The notes under the pieces were generated by a model, which saw nothing but the letters and a program-made list of their open reading frames with translations, had not been told where the DNA came from and ran no database searches. A DNA stretch of 64,000 bases from an uncultured Chitinophagaceae bacterium (GTDB lineage: Bacteria > Bacteroidota > Bacteroidia > Chitinophagales > Chitinophagaceae): the NCBI GenBank assembly GCA_938017685.1, contig CALIIL010000011.1, positions 1-64,000 on the forward strand, in the 5' to 3' direction. The position numbers and the translations under genes were made by a program. Position 1 is the stretch's first letter, and each line of letters begins with the position of its first letter. Shown in pieces: positions 39,178-49,147 of this stretch.

Positions 39178-39672
39178 ATGGAATTATTATTACCAGACTT
39201 TGGTCTCTTTCTTTGGACGCTTATAGCGTTCTTGATATTCTTTTTCTTATTGAAAAAGTTTGCTTGGAAACCTATACTTGGTGCGCTCGAAGAGCGTGAA
39301 AGTGGTATTGCTGATAGCATTGCTACTGCTGAGCGAGTAAAGAAGGAAATGGCTGACATGAAAGCTGAGAACGAAACATTATTGAGCGAAGCAAGAGCTG
39401 AGCGTACATTAATGATCAAGGAAGCGAAGGAAACCAAAGACAAAATGATTGCTGAAGCTAAGGATGAGGCTAAAAGTGAAGCGGCAAAAGTAATTGCTGA
39501 TGCACGTGTTCAAATTGAGAATGAAAAAATGGCTGCTTTGACCGACGTGAAAAATCAAGTAGGTAACTTAGTTATTGAAGTCAGTGAAAAAGTGTTGCGT
39601 AAGGAATTGAGTGACAAAAGAGCACAAGAAAATTATATAAGCCAATTAGCGTCAGAGATAAAACTCAACTAA
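39178..39672 (+). CDS. atpF: F0F1 ATP synthase subunit b
   Basis: 'LLPDFGLFLWTLIAFLIFFFLLKKFAWKPIL' followed by long charged helix. Confidence 0.93.
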   Translation: MELLLPDFGLFLWTLIAFLIFFFLLKKFAWKPILGALEERESGIADSIATAERVKKEMADMKAENETLLSEARAERTLMIKEAKETKDKMIAEAKDEAKSEAAKVIADARVQIENEKMAALTDVKNQVGNLVIEVSEKVLRKELSDKRAQENYISQLASEIKLN

Positions 39673-39717
39673 TACCGCAGGTATGAATTTGAAAAATAAA
39701 TATTAAGGAAAATTCTA

Positions 39718-40284
39718 ATGAGAAACCCAAGACTTGCCACACGATATGCTAAATCAATTATGGACCTTGCTCAAGAGCGTGGTCAAGTAAAAGAGGTACA
39801 TGAAAGTATTGATTCTTTGGCAAAAGCAATTGGTGAGAATAGAGAGTTGGCCCTATTATTTAAAAGTCCTATCATCAAGTCTGATGCAAAAAGTAAGATG
39901 GTAGCGCCTATTATGGATAAGCTTGGAAGTGATGAGCTTACTCGTGGTTTCGTAAACTTGGTTATTGCTAAAAAAAGAGATTTCTTCCTAGCTGAAATAT
40001 TAGTTGCATTTCAAGATTTATACAAAGAGCAAAATAATATTGCTACCGTAAATCTTACCGTGGCTCATGACTTAGCTCCGGAGCTAAGAACAAAACTAGA
40101 GCAAGCTATTAAATCTCAGTTGGAAGGCAAAGAGATAGACTTGCATATTGATGTGAAAGAAAGTTTGATTGGAGGTTTTGTGCTAGAAAGCAATAATAAA
40201 ATGTTTGATGCAAGCATTGCACGAGATTTAAAAGATATTAAGAGCCAGTTCATGAAGAACATTTACGTTCCGAACATTAAATAA
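39718..40284 (+). CDS. atpH: F0F1 ATP synthase subunit delta
   Basis: 'ATRYAKSIMDLAQERGQV', 'ESLIGGFVLESNNKMFDASIARDLKDIKSQF'. Confidence 0.92.
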   Translation: MRNPRLATRYAKSIMDLAQERGQVKEVHESIDSLAKAIGENRELALLFKSPIIKSDAKSKMVAPIMDKLGSDELTRGFVNLVIAKKRDFFLAEILVAFQDLYKEQNNIATVNLTVAHDLAPELRTKLEQAIKSQLEGKEIDLHIDVKESLIGGFVLESNNKMFDASIARDLKDIKSQFMKNIYVPNIK

Positions 40285-40310
40285 TATAGCCTACTAACAA
40301 TATTATTGAA

Positions 40311-40335
40311 GCCGCATTTTCTATGCGGCTTTTTT
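40311..40335 (+). terminator. Rho-independent terminator after atpH
   Basis: GCCGCA-ttttcta-TGCGGC followed by T-run. Confidence 0.9.
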
Positions 40336-41185
40336 ATTTTAGAGAACGAATTCTATTCTTTACTTCCTCATACTTCTCCCAAGGAATAAAATGGTTGCCG
40401 CCATCAATTTTTATAATAGAAAGCTGTGAGGTGTCAAATTGCGTTTTAAGATATTGCACATTGGGTTCGCAGGGTACCATATTATCGTCTGTGCCATAAA
40501 TACCCATAATCGGTGTTTTTATCTTGGCTAAGCCGCTTTCATACTTTTTTAAATCATCCTTTAACCAAAGCAGTTCTAGAATACCTTGTTGGAACGAACC
40601 AGGAGTAATCCAGTTTAAGATTGGACTACTAAATAGGTTTAACTGCCATTCTTCTTTCTCGGCAGTAGGACAAACGCTACCAGCAAGAATAATACAACGC
40701 TCGTAAAGCGAATCGTTATCTGCACATAGTTGCAATACGAGCGGCCCTCCGTAGCTATGACCGATCAATGTAATTGCTTCTCCCGCTAATTTATTTTTTA
40801 CAAAGGCAGATATGATTTGGCTTTGTTCAAATAGGTTTTTGGCTTGGCCATAATTACTTTGACCAAAGCCGGGTCTGTCTATACTGATGAGTTGATAATC
40901 TTGATGCCAAGTACTATCCATAAAATAATCCCAAGCAAAATCCCAACTGCCAGGTGAACCATGAACAAATAGTAGTACAGGTTTGTTCTTATTGCCGATA
41001 CTTAGGTAGTGCAAGTTGTTGTCCTTAAACTTAAAATGATTGGTTTCTAGCTTAAAACCTTTTTGTTCAAAAGCGGCGATTGAATCAACATCGTTTTGCC
41101 AGAATACAAATAAGTATGGATTGATGATTGCCCAAAGTATTAGAATGAGCAAGCTGGAGAGAGCTATTTTATTTAGTCTTGTCAA
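40334..41185 (-). CDS. Alpha/beta-fold hydrolase
   Basis: 'LLFVHGSPGSWDFAWDYF', 'ISIDRPGFGQSN', 'ITLIGHSYGGPL', 'IYGTDDNMV'. Confidence 0.9.
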   Translation of the reverse strand: MTRLNKIALSSLLILILWAIINPYLFVFWQNDVDSIAAFEQKGFKLETNHFKFKDNNLHYLSIGNKNKPVLLFVHGSPGSWDFAWDYFMDSTWHQDYQLISIDRPGFGQSNYGQAKNLFEQSQIISAFVKNKLAGEAITLIGHSYGGPLVLQLCADNDSLYERCIILAGSVCPTAEKEEWQLNLFSSPILNWITPGSFQQGILELLWLKDDLKKYESGLAKIKTPIMGIYGTDDNMVPCEPNVQYLKTQFDTSQLSIIKIDGGNHFIPWEKYEEVKNRIRSLK

Positions 41186-41194
41186 TTAATATTG

Positions 41195-42691
41195 CTAATT
41201 TTCTGTCTTGATATCTTGAGGCCAGTATATGGTATAATTTTCTAGATTTTTAGATTTGAACTTTCTCGTCAAAAAGCTATTCCATCTATGTTCTCGGCGT
41301 AATACTATTTTATCAATTTGATACTTCTTTAAATCAGTATAGAAAGCAGTTGTGTCTTTTCTAAAAGTATAATAATTCATATTTCCATTGATATAATATT
41401 GTCTATCATAACTAAGGAGGTTAGCTATTTCATCATTGTAAATAACTTGGTCCTTAGCCTGGAGATATGGTGTTAGTTGTTTTTTACTTTCTGTTTTTGC
41501 AGTGTAGTTTAGTTTTTCGGATGTGTTATGTATGCTTTGATTAATATTTTTAATATGCAAGTAGCTGCTTAGGATAATTATAGGGCTTAGGAATAAGAGT
41601 ACTTTCTTATTTGTAAAGCAAAGAACAGCAAGCAGTACCAATGAGCCAAGGATATAACGCTCTTCAACAAGGACAAAAGAGTATATGCCCACGGCGGCTG
41701 TGGCAAATAAAAATATAGGCAGGACAGAGTTGATTTCTTTTCTTTTTATAATCACGGACCAAGCGCCTAGAATTAATCCAAAGAACACAATAGGGATATA
41801 TTTTAACCTTCGGAAAAAACCAACAATCTGCGTTTGGAATATGTCTATTCCTTTGCCAATACCATAATTACTTTCATAATTATAAGTTCCTGCTTCACAC
41901 AAGCACAAGGGCAAGTCTTCCCATGAGAAGTAAGCATACTCATGTGGTTTTGGTGCCAAAGACATGGTGCTGGCTATATCAATATCTTGTAATGAATACA
42001 GTACATTAAAGTTGTAACTGGCACTAGACGTTATTTCCCAAAGGCCATATTTAGAATAACAAAGCGCCAACCACGAAAATGTAAGTATAGCAATGGTCAG
42101 AATATATTTGACAAATAGGCTTGCTGCTTTTCTATCATTTGCCATGCGCTGAATATATAAAATGCAAATAGGGAGTAGGCAGATAAATAGGAAAGCATAC
42201 TTGCTAAAAAAACAAGCAAAATGCAGGAGCGCTAAACTGAAGGGTTTTTGTAATAAGTCTTTAAAACTAATATGATAAACCAAGGCCAGAAAAAAAGCAA
42301 AGGAAGGAACATCGGCCAAGAGGCTAAATGAATACAAGGAAAGAAATAAAGCAATCTCAATGCAGAAAATTACAGGAAATATTGAAACGCGTTTTTCTCC
42401 TAATAATCGAATGGAGATCTTAGCAGTATAAAGTATGACAAAAAATGAAATGAGATTTAGCATGCGCGCACCTTCAAAAAAACTAAAGCCTAATTTATAA
42501 AGTATGGCAAGCTCAATAGAAAAAAATGGAGACCAATAGGAATTAATGGCTTCTTGAAAATGCCCGCGGGCATAATGCTCAGCTATAGAAAAATAAGACA
42601 ATTCATCGCCAAGAATTAAAATAGGGTTGTCGTTGAAAACCATATAAAATGTAAACCACGATAAATGGAATGAATAAAGCCAACCACACAA
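41195..42691 (-). CDS. Polytopic membrane protein, GT-C-like
   Basis: Many TM segments; early 'GDELSYFSIAEHYARGHFQEAINSYWSPFFS' resembles GT-C acidic-motif loop. Confidence 0.55.
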   Translation of the reverse strand: MCGWLYSFHLSWFTFYMVFNDNPILILGDELSYFSIAEHYARGHFQEAINSYWSPFFSIELAILYKLGFSFFEGARMLNLISFFVILYTAKISIRLLGEKRVSIFPVIFCIEIALFLSLYSFSLLADVPSFAFFLALVYHISFKDLLQKPFSLALLHFACFFSKYAFLFICLLPICILYIQRMANDRKAASLFVKYILTIAILTFSWLALCYSKYGLWEITSSASYNFNVLYSLQDIDIASTMSLAPKPHEYAYFSWEDLPLCLCEAGTYNYESNYGIGKGIDIFQTQIVGFFRRLKYIPIVFFGLILGAWSVIIKRKEINSVLPIFLFATAAVGIYSFVLVEERYILGSLVLLAVLCFTNKKVLLFLSPIIILSSYLHIKNINQSIHNTSEKLNYTAKTESKKQLTPYLQAKDQVIYNDEIANLLSYDRQYYINGNMNYYTFRKDTTAFYTDLKKYQIDKIVLRREHRWNSFLTRKFKSKNLENYTIYWPQDIKTEN

Positions 42692-42816
42692 ATCGTTGAT
42701 GGAAGATTTCTTTATTGAGTTGACTATATATTTTTGAAAAAATCAGTGCTTCAAAAATATTGAATTATTGAGCTATTATCAATAGTATTTCTACAGAGTA
42801 AAAAACTGAAGACTAT

Positions 42817-43719
42817 TTAATCCAAAGAAAATTCTATCGGTAAGGTAAAACGCACAGGAACTGCCTCACCATTTTGTATCCCAACCTTCCATTTAGGCAT
42901 ATTTTCAATTACTCTTATTGCTTCTTTGTCTATGTTTTTTGAAACACTTCTTTTTACTTGAATATCAGAAACCATTCCATCTTCATTGATTTGGAAGTCT
43001 AGAATAACACGCCCTTCTATTTTCTTTCGTTGTTCTTTTCGCGGGTAACGAATGTTTGTATTTAAATATTTGATTAAGGCGCTTTCTCCACCTGGAAATT
43101 CTGGTTGTTGTTCTACCATACCAAAAACTTCCATTTTCTTTGGAGGAAGAGCTATTGGCACGCCAGCAGTAATATCTTGCGGAGGTATTGGTTCAACAAT
43201 TACTTCACCTCTAATACTTTCATCTATTTTTTGAATGGTATCAATAGGAGCAATTTCTCCTATATCAATCGTATCGCCCATCAATATCTCAGGATTGGCG
43301 GGCTTGCCCATAGTGTGTGTTTGACCTTTGGATTTTGCTTCTTTATTGCATTTTTCTCCATTGTTCTTTTTCTCTCCATGATCATTGGTCTGAGCATCGC
43401 AACCAACCATGCTCAACATAAACACAGATAGTGAAGCCAAAGCCAAGCGCACAAAATGTTTTCTAGGTCTTATATGCACAATGGGTTCATGCACTTGGTC
43501 TAATTGATCATTACGAAATATGCCGCAAGTCTTTTTTTTAGATAAGTGATTAAGCACCTCCTCCTTGCTCATGGCGGTAAAGTCTATGACTTCTTTAGCA
43601 CATTGCCCACAGAACTTTCCTTTGTCCGTATTGGGCATGTTATTGATGTTTTCGTGGCAGGGATAAATCAAATCTAACTTCATAGTACTATAACGATGCA
43701 TTTGATAGTTGTATTGCAT
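42817..43719 (-). CDS. Energy-transducer TonB-like protein with N-terminal Cys-rich domain
   Basis: C-terminal 'YPRKEQRKKIEGRVILDFQINEDGMVSDIQVKRSVSKNIDKEAIRVIENMPKW'; N-terminal 'KGKFCGQCAKEVIDFTAMSKEEV'. Confidence 0.88.
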   Translation of the reverse strand: MQYNYQMHRYSTMKLDLIYPCHENINNMPNTDKGKFCGQCAKEVIDFTAMSKEEVLNHLSKKKTCGIFRNDQLDQVHEPIVHIRPRKHFVRLALASLSVFMLSMVGCDAQTNDHGEKKNNGEKCNKEAKSKGQTHTMGKPANPEILMGDTIDIGEIAPIDTIQKIDESIRGEVIVEPIPPQDITAGVPIALPPKKMEVFGMVEQQPEFPGGESALIKYLNTNIRYPRKEQRKKIEGRVILDFQINEDGMVSDIQVKRSVSKNIDKEAIRVIENMPKWKVGIQNGEAVPVRFTLPIEFSLD

Positions 43720-43849
43720 AATATTTTTTTAATTATTATCCTTACAACTTTATCCTGTCTGTTATTACTTATACACTTTTGTTTAAAACAATAAATAAGA
43801 GAGTGCTTATCTAAACTTAACTTCGTTTTATAAAATTAATAAACCTTGC

Positions 43850-44036
43850 ACTAAAAGGGGAATCACGTTAAAATCGTGAGCTGTTGCGCAACTGTAATCA
43901 TAAAGTATTTTATGTAAGCCAGAACACCTTCGCTAGTTTATTGAATTTTGCTTTCGCACAAAAAGCAAGTATTCAAAAGCATACATTGGTCTGTCGTAAT
44001 AAACGATTGTATTCTTGACCTGTACGTTTTACGATG
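43850..44036 (+). ncRNA. Cobalamin (B12) riboswitch upstream of nrdB
   Basis: Core GGGGAATCACGTTAAAATCGTGAGCTGTTGCGCAACTGTAA ... GTAAGCCAGAACACC; outer limits approximate. Confidence 0.85.
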
Positions 44037-44069
44037 ATTACTTTTTGGGCATAAAAATAAAAAAGTAAT
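44037..44069 (+). promoter_or_regulatory. Start-proximal hairpin, candidate expression platform
   Basis: ATTACTTTTT (44037-44046) pairs with AAAAAGTAAT (44060-44069), 4 nt before ATG at 44074. Confidence 0.6.
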
Positions 44070-44073
44070 AATT

Positions 44074-45048
44074 ATGAGCATTTTTAAAAAACGAGTACAC
44101 TACAAACCATTCGAGTATCCAGAAATCCTAAGCTTTACGGAGGCAATTAATAAATCATTTTGGGTGCATTCAGAAGTAGACTTTACGGCCGATGTCCAAG
44201 ATTTTCATTCTCACTTGACTGAAAATGAAAAACAGGTTGTCAAGAAAAGTTTGCTGGCTATTGCACAAATAGAAGTGGCTGTAAAATCATTCTGGGGCGA
44301 TCTGCATAAGCATTTGCCCAAGCCAGAATTTAATGGATTAGGCAGCACCTTTGCGGAGTGTGAGTTTAGACATTCAGAAGCTTACTCACGCTTATTAGAA
44401 GTGCTAGGTTACCATCATGAGTTTGAAGCAATCCTTGAAGAAGATGTTATAAAAAACAGAGTAAGCTACCTTAGCGATGCGCTAGAGTTTACAAAATCAG
44501 AGGATAATAAGCAATACGTGATTTCGTTAATTCTGTTTTCTATTCTTATTGAAAATGTTTCTCTTTTTAGTCAATTTGCTATCATACTCTCATTCTCAAG
44601 ATTTAAAGGTGCTATGAAAAATGTAAGCAACATAATTGCTTGGACATCCATAGATGAACAAATACATGCAAATGCTGGTATTTATATTATCAATGAAATA
44701 AAGAAAGAGCACCCAGAGTTTTTTGATGAAAATGCAGAAAAAATTATTAATGAAACGATTATAAAATCAATAGAAGCTGAAGCTAATATTTTAGATTGGA
44801 TTTTTGTAGATGGTGAGATTGAGCATGTAAGTAAAAAAGACTTGCTAAATTTCATGAAATTTAGAGCTGATGAAAGCTTAGAAAAAATAGGTATGCAGAA
44901 AATATTTTATATCTCTAATGAAGAGTATCAACCCATGGTATGGTTTGAGGAAGAAGTACATGCCAATAGTTTAGATGACTTTTTTGCAAAGCGACCAGTA
45001 GATTATACTAAGCATGATAAAAGTATCACAGCGGCAGATTTGTTCTAA
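44074..45048 (+). CDS. nrdB: Class I ribonucleotide reductase small subunit
   Basis: 'FTEAINKSFWVHSEVDF', 'ECEFRHSEAYSRLLEVLG', 'WTSIDEQIHANAGIYI'. Confidence 0.92.
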   Translation: MSIFKKRVHYKPFEYPEILSFTEAINKSFWVHSEVDFTADVQDFHSHLTENEKQVVKKSLLAIAQIEVAVKSFWGDLHKHLPKPEFNGLGSTFAECEFRHSEAYSRLLEVLGYHHEFEAILEEDVIKNRVSYLSDALEFTKSEDNKQYVISLILFSILIENVSLFSQFAIILSFSRFKGAMKNVSNIIAWTSIDEQIHANAGIYIINEIKKEHPEFFDENAEKIINETIIKSIEAEANILDWIFVDGEIEHVSKKDLLNFMKFRADESLEKIGMQKIFYISNEEYQPMVWFEEEVHANSLDDFFAKRPVDYTKHDKSITAADLF

Positions 45049-45060
45049 ACTAATATTTTA

Positions 45061-45447
45061 ATGGAACAATACAAAGACCGCATCAAGCAAGCAGAGACGA
45101 GAATATTTAAGGTTGTATTTCCTCATACGACCAACCACTACAATACCTTATTTGGCGGCACGGCCATGTACTTAATGGATGAAGCTGCGTTTATGACCGC
45201 CACTCGATTTAGCAGAAAAAAAGTAGTGACAGTATCTTCAAGTAAAATAGATTTTACAGAACCGATACCCGCCGATACGATTATAGAATTGGTAGGTACG
45301 GTAATAAAAATAGGGAACACCAGCATGGAAGTACAGGTAGAAATATTTCAAGAAAATATGTACGACCACAACCGAAAAAAATCAATCACTGGCACATTTA
45401 CTTTTGTGGCTATTGATAAAAATGGAAAAGCAATAAAAATTACATAA
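45061..45447 (+). CDS. Hotdog-fold acyl-CoA thioesterase
   Basis: 'VFPHTTNHYNTLFGGTAMYLMDEAAFMTATRFSRKKVVTVSSSKIDFTEPI'. Confidence 0.9.
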   Translation: MEQYKDRIKQAETRIFKVVFPHTTNHYNTLFGGTAMYLMDEAAFMTATRFSRKKVVTVSSSKIDFTEPIPADTIIELVGTVIKIGNTSMEVQVEIFQENMYDHNRKKSITGTFTFVAIDKNGKAIKIT

Positions 45448-47099
45448 TGAACAACGAAAGACTATGGTGGCTAAATGATGAAAGCCAACAGATACTAAAC
45501 AGAGGCTATTTACTAAAAGGCGAAACGGTAAAAACTGCGATTGAGCGTGTGGCAACAGCCGCGGCAAAACGTTTGTACAAACCAGAATTAATTGAGCCTT
45601 TTATTGAAATGATAGAGAAAGGTTGGATGAGTTTAAGCTCGCCGATCTGGGCTAATATGGGCACCGAAAGAGGCTTGCCTATATCGTGTTTTAATGCTTA
45701 TGTACCTGATTATATTGAAGGCATTACACACAAGCTGGGTGAGGTTATTATGCAAACGAAAATTGGGGGTGGCACTTCGGGTTACTTTGGTGAGCTGCGT
45801 GAGCGTGGTAGCGCAGTTACAGATAATGGAAAGAGTAGTGGCGCGGTTAGTTTTATGAAATTATTTGATGCAGCCATGGATACGATTTCTCAAGGAGGAG
45901 TTCGCCGTGGTGCATTTGCGGCCTATTTAGATATTGACCATGCTGATATTCATGAGTTTTTAAAAATAAAAGATATTGGTAATCCAATTCAAAATTTATT
46001 TTATGCCGTATGCGTGCCTGATTATTGGATGCGTGATATGATTGATGGCGATGCGGATAAAAGAGAAATTTGGGCCAAGGTATTAGAGAGCCGACAACAG
46101 AAAGGTTTACCATATATTTTCTTTACAGATAATATTAATAAAAATAAACCACAGGTGTACAAGGATAAGAATATGAATATTTATTCTAGTAACCTCTGTG
46201 CCGAAATTGTGTTGCCATCTTGTAAGGACGAGTCTTTTATTTGTTGCTTATCATCTATGAACTTAGAGCTTTATGATGAATGGAAAGAGACCAATGCGGT
46301 GCAATTAGCAATTTACTTTTTGGATGCAGTACTACAAGAATTTATTGTTAAAACAGAGGACAATCATTACCTAGCTTCAGCCAATCGTTTTGCTAAGCGA
46401 CACCGTGCTTTGGGTCTTGGTGTTATGGGTTGGCACTCTTATTTACAAAAAAATAATATTCCTTTTGAAGGTTTAAAGTCTAAAAGCTTAACGAATACCA
46501 TATTTAAGAACATACAAGAAAAAGCAATAAAGGCCAGTGAAGAGTTAGCCAATATATATGGTGAGCCTGACGTGCTTAAAGAGTATGGAAGAAGAAACAC
46601 TACACTCATGGCTATTGCTCCCACGACTTCATCGTCGGCTATATTGGGGCAAGCCTCACCAGGTATTGAACCGTTTAGCAGTAATTATTATAAGGCAGGA
46701 TCAGCTAAGGGAAACTTTATGCGAAAAAATAAATACCTCAATGCATTACTTACTAAGAAAGAGTGTAATACTGAAGAGATATGGAGAAGTATTATGCTAC
46801 AACACGGAAGTGTACAACACTTAGATGAGCTCACGGCTGAAGAAAAAAGTGTGTTTAAAACATTTAAAGAAATTAGTCAACTGGAAATTATACAACAAGC
46901 GGCACTCCGTCAGAAATTTATAGACCAGTCACAAAGCTTAAACATTAATATTCCTTCTGGGCTTTCTATTAAAGAGGTTAATAAATTGATTATTGAAGCC
47001 TGGAAGTTGGGCGTTAAAACATTGTATTATCAGCGTAGTCAGAGTGTGTCTAAAGAATTTGTTTCTGATATTGTAAGTTGCTCTAGTTGTGAGGCGTAG
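45447..47099 (+). CDS. nrdA: Class I ribonucleotide reductase large subunit lacking N-terminal ATP-cone
   Basis: 'SSPIWANMGTERGLPISCF', 'GGTSGYFGELRERG', 'NLCAEIVLP', 'TLYYQRSQS' and C-terminal 'CSSCEA'; begins directly at the catalytic-domain N-terminus. Confidence 0.93.
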   Translation: MNNERLWWLNDESQQILNRGYLLKGETVKTAIERVATAAAKRLYKPELIEPFIEMIEKGWMSLSSPIWANMGTERGLPISCFNAYVPDYIEGITHKLGEVIMQTKIGGGTSGYFGELRERGSAVTDNGKSSGAVSFMKLFDAAMDTISQGGVRRGAFAAYLDIDHADIHEFLKIKDIGNPIQNLFYAVCVPDYWMRDMIDGDADKREIWAKVLESRQQKGLPYIFFTDNINKNKPQVYKDKNMNIYSSNLCAEIVLPSCKDESFICCLSSMNLELYDEWKETNAVQLAIYFLDAVLQEFIVKTEDNHYLASANRFAKRHRALGLGVMGWHSYLQKNNIPFEGLKSKSLTNTIFKNIQEKAIKASEELANIYGEPDVLKEYGRRNTTLMAIAPTTSSSAILGQASPGIEPFSSNYYKAGSAKGNFMRKNKYLNALLTKKECNTEEIWRSIMLQHGSVQHLDELTAEEKSVFKTFKEISQLEIIQQAALRQKFIDQSQSLNINIPSGLSIKEVNKLIIEAWKLGVKTLYYQRSQSVSKEFVSDIVSCSSCEA

Positions 47100-47330
47100 T
47101 AATTATATAAATTTTAAGCACTACTCTGTAACTCTTTATTTTTCTGATGGTTTTTTTTATATATTATAAATTTTGAACAACTTGAAATATACCATAATAA
47201 CAATAGCAACTATACTAATAATGAGTGCAGCGTTTCAATGTTATAAGTCTGTAGTTACAGATTACGATGTAATGAAGCAGCAAAAAAAATCACTAAAAGC
47301 TGTGCTTTAGCCAAGGCTAAAGAGGGATAA

Positions 47331-47367
47331 TAAAAGCAGTAAGGCCATCATGACTTTACCGCTTTTA
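47331..47367 (+). terminator. Imperfect terminator-like hairpin downstream of nrdA
   Basis: TAAAAGC(A)GTAA...TTAC(C)GCTTTTA. Confidence 0.5.
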
Positions 47368-47418
47368 TATTTTATGAGTGCGTACACAATAAAGGGCACA
47401 GTACTTATTGCATAAAAA

Positions 47419-47443
47419 AACCGTCTCAAATATTGAGACGGTT
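47419..47443 (-). terminator. Rho-independent terminator of atpA
   Basis: AACCGTCTCAA-ata-TTGAGACGGTT; minus strand continues into T-run. Confidence 0.88.
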
Positions 47444-47466
47444 CTAGATTAATTATTTTTTAAGTT

Positions 47467-49044
47467 TTATTTAAACTGAGGGATCAGGTTCTTAGCCAAT
47501 TCTTTCATGCTTTCAAGACCTTCTTTCGGTAACTTCCCTTTTTTAAATTCTGCTAATAGTTCTGGCATTTTGTTCTCCATTTCTAATAAGAACTGCTCTT
47601 CAAATTCCTTCATTCTATTTACAGGTACCTCACGCACTAAGTTATTTGTACCTAAGAATACAATAGCCACTTGCTTCTCAACTGAGAAGGGTTGGAACTG
47701 CCCTTGCTTTAAAATCTCCACGTTACGAGCACCTTTATCTAATACAGATTTAGTTGCTTCATCTAAGTCACCACCAAATTTAGAGAAAGCCTCCATCTCA
47801 CGATAAAGTGCTTGGTCTAGTTTTAATGTACCGGCAACTTTTTTCATTGATTTAATTTGAGCACTACCTCCCACACGTGATACCGAAATACCTACGTTAA
47901 TTGCAGGACGGATACCTGAGTTAAATAAGTTAGTCTCTAAGAATATCTGACCATCCGTAATAGAAATTACATTCGTTGGGATATAAGCACTTACATCACC
48001 TGCTTGTGTTTCAATAATTGGTAAGGCTGTTAATGAACCACCACCTTTTACTTTACCTTTTAAGCATGTTGGTAAGTCATTCATTTGACTAGCAATCTCA
48101 TCATTCCCAATCACTTTTGCAGCACGCTCTAATAAGCGAGAGTGTAAGTAGAAAACATCACCAGGATATGCCTCACGACCTGGAGGACGACGCAATAATA
48201 AAGATACCTCACGGTAAGCTACTGCCTGTTTAGACAAATCATCAAATACGATTAATGCCGGACGACCCGTATCACGGAAGTACTCACCAATAGCAGTACC
48301 TGCGAATGGTGCGTAGAACTGTAATGGAGCAGGATCTGCTGCCGAAGCTGCTACAATAGTAGTGTAGGCCATAGCACCATGCTCTTCCAATGTTTTCATA
48401 ACCTGAGCAATGGTCGATGCTTTTTGCCCAATAGCTACATATATACAAAATACAGGCTCACCTGCATCGTAAAATTCTTTTTGATTAATAATCGTATCAA
48501 CACATATCGCAGATTTACCAGTTTGTCTATCTCCAATAACCAACTCACGCTGTCCACGACCTACTGGTATCATAGCATCAATGGCTTTAATCCCTGTTTG
48601 TAATGGCTCAGTAACTGGCTCACGATATATAACACCAGGTGCTTTACGCTCAATAGGCATCTCAAACAATTCACCTTCAATCGGACCTTTGCCATCAATA
48701 GGCTCACCTAGCGTATTGATTACACGACCCAACATACCTTCTCCTACTTTAATAGAAGCAATACGTCCTGTGCGCTTAACCTTATCACCTTCTTTAATAC
48801 CTGTGCTCTGACCCATAAGTACTACACCTACATTGTCTTCCTCCAAGTTTAAGGCAATCGCTTGTGTGCCATTTCCAAACTCAACCAACTCTCCAGAACT
48901 TACGCCATTAAGGCCGTAAATACGAGCGATACCATCACCCACTTGAAGAACAGTTCCTACTTCTTCCAAATCGGCCGAAGGGTTAAAATTGCTTAATTGC
49001 TCACGTAATATCGAAGAAATTTCTTCTGGTTTTATATCTGGCAT
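47467..49044 (-). CDS. atpA: F0F1 ATP synthase subunit alpha
   Basis: '[18 protein letters not shown]', '[30 protein letters not shown]', '[20 protein letters not shown]'. Confidence 0.97.
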   Translation of the reverse strand: MPDIKPEEISSILREQLSNFNPSADLEEVGTVLQVGDGIARIYGLNGVSSGELVEFGNGTQAIALNLEEDNVGVVLMGQSTGIKEGDKVKRTGRIASIKVGEGMLGRVINTLGEPIDGKGPIEGELFEMPIERKAPGVIYREPVTEPLQTGIKAIDAMIPVGRGQRELVIGDRQTGKSAICVDTIINQKEFYDAGEPVFCIYVAIGQKASTIAQVMKTLEEHGAMAYTTIVAASAADPAPLQFYAPFAGTAIGEYFRDTGRPALIVFDDLSKQAVAYREVSLLLRRPPGREAYPGDVFYLHSRLLERAAKVIGNDEIASQMNDLPTCLKGKVKGGGSLTALPIIETQAGDVSAYIPTNVISITDGQIFLETNLFNSGIRPAINVGISVSRVGGSAQIKSMKKVAGTLKLDQALYREMEAFSKFGGDLDEATKSVLDKGARNVEILKQGQFQPFSVEKQVAIVFLGTNNLVREVPVNRMKEFEEQFLLEMENKMPELLAEFKKGKLPKEGLESMKELAKNLIPQFK

Positions 49045-49147
49045 AAATATGCGTTTTTATTAGGGCGCAAAGGTAAGACGGCTATGCCGAAAATCACAAA
49101 AAAACAAATGTCAAATATCAAAGATTTTGAAACTTAAACTTTAAGGG

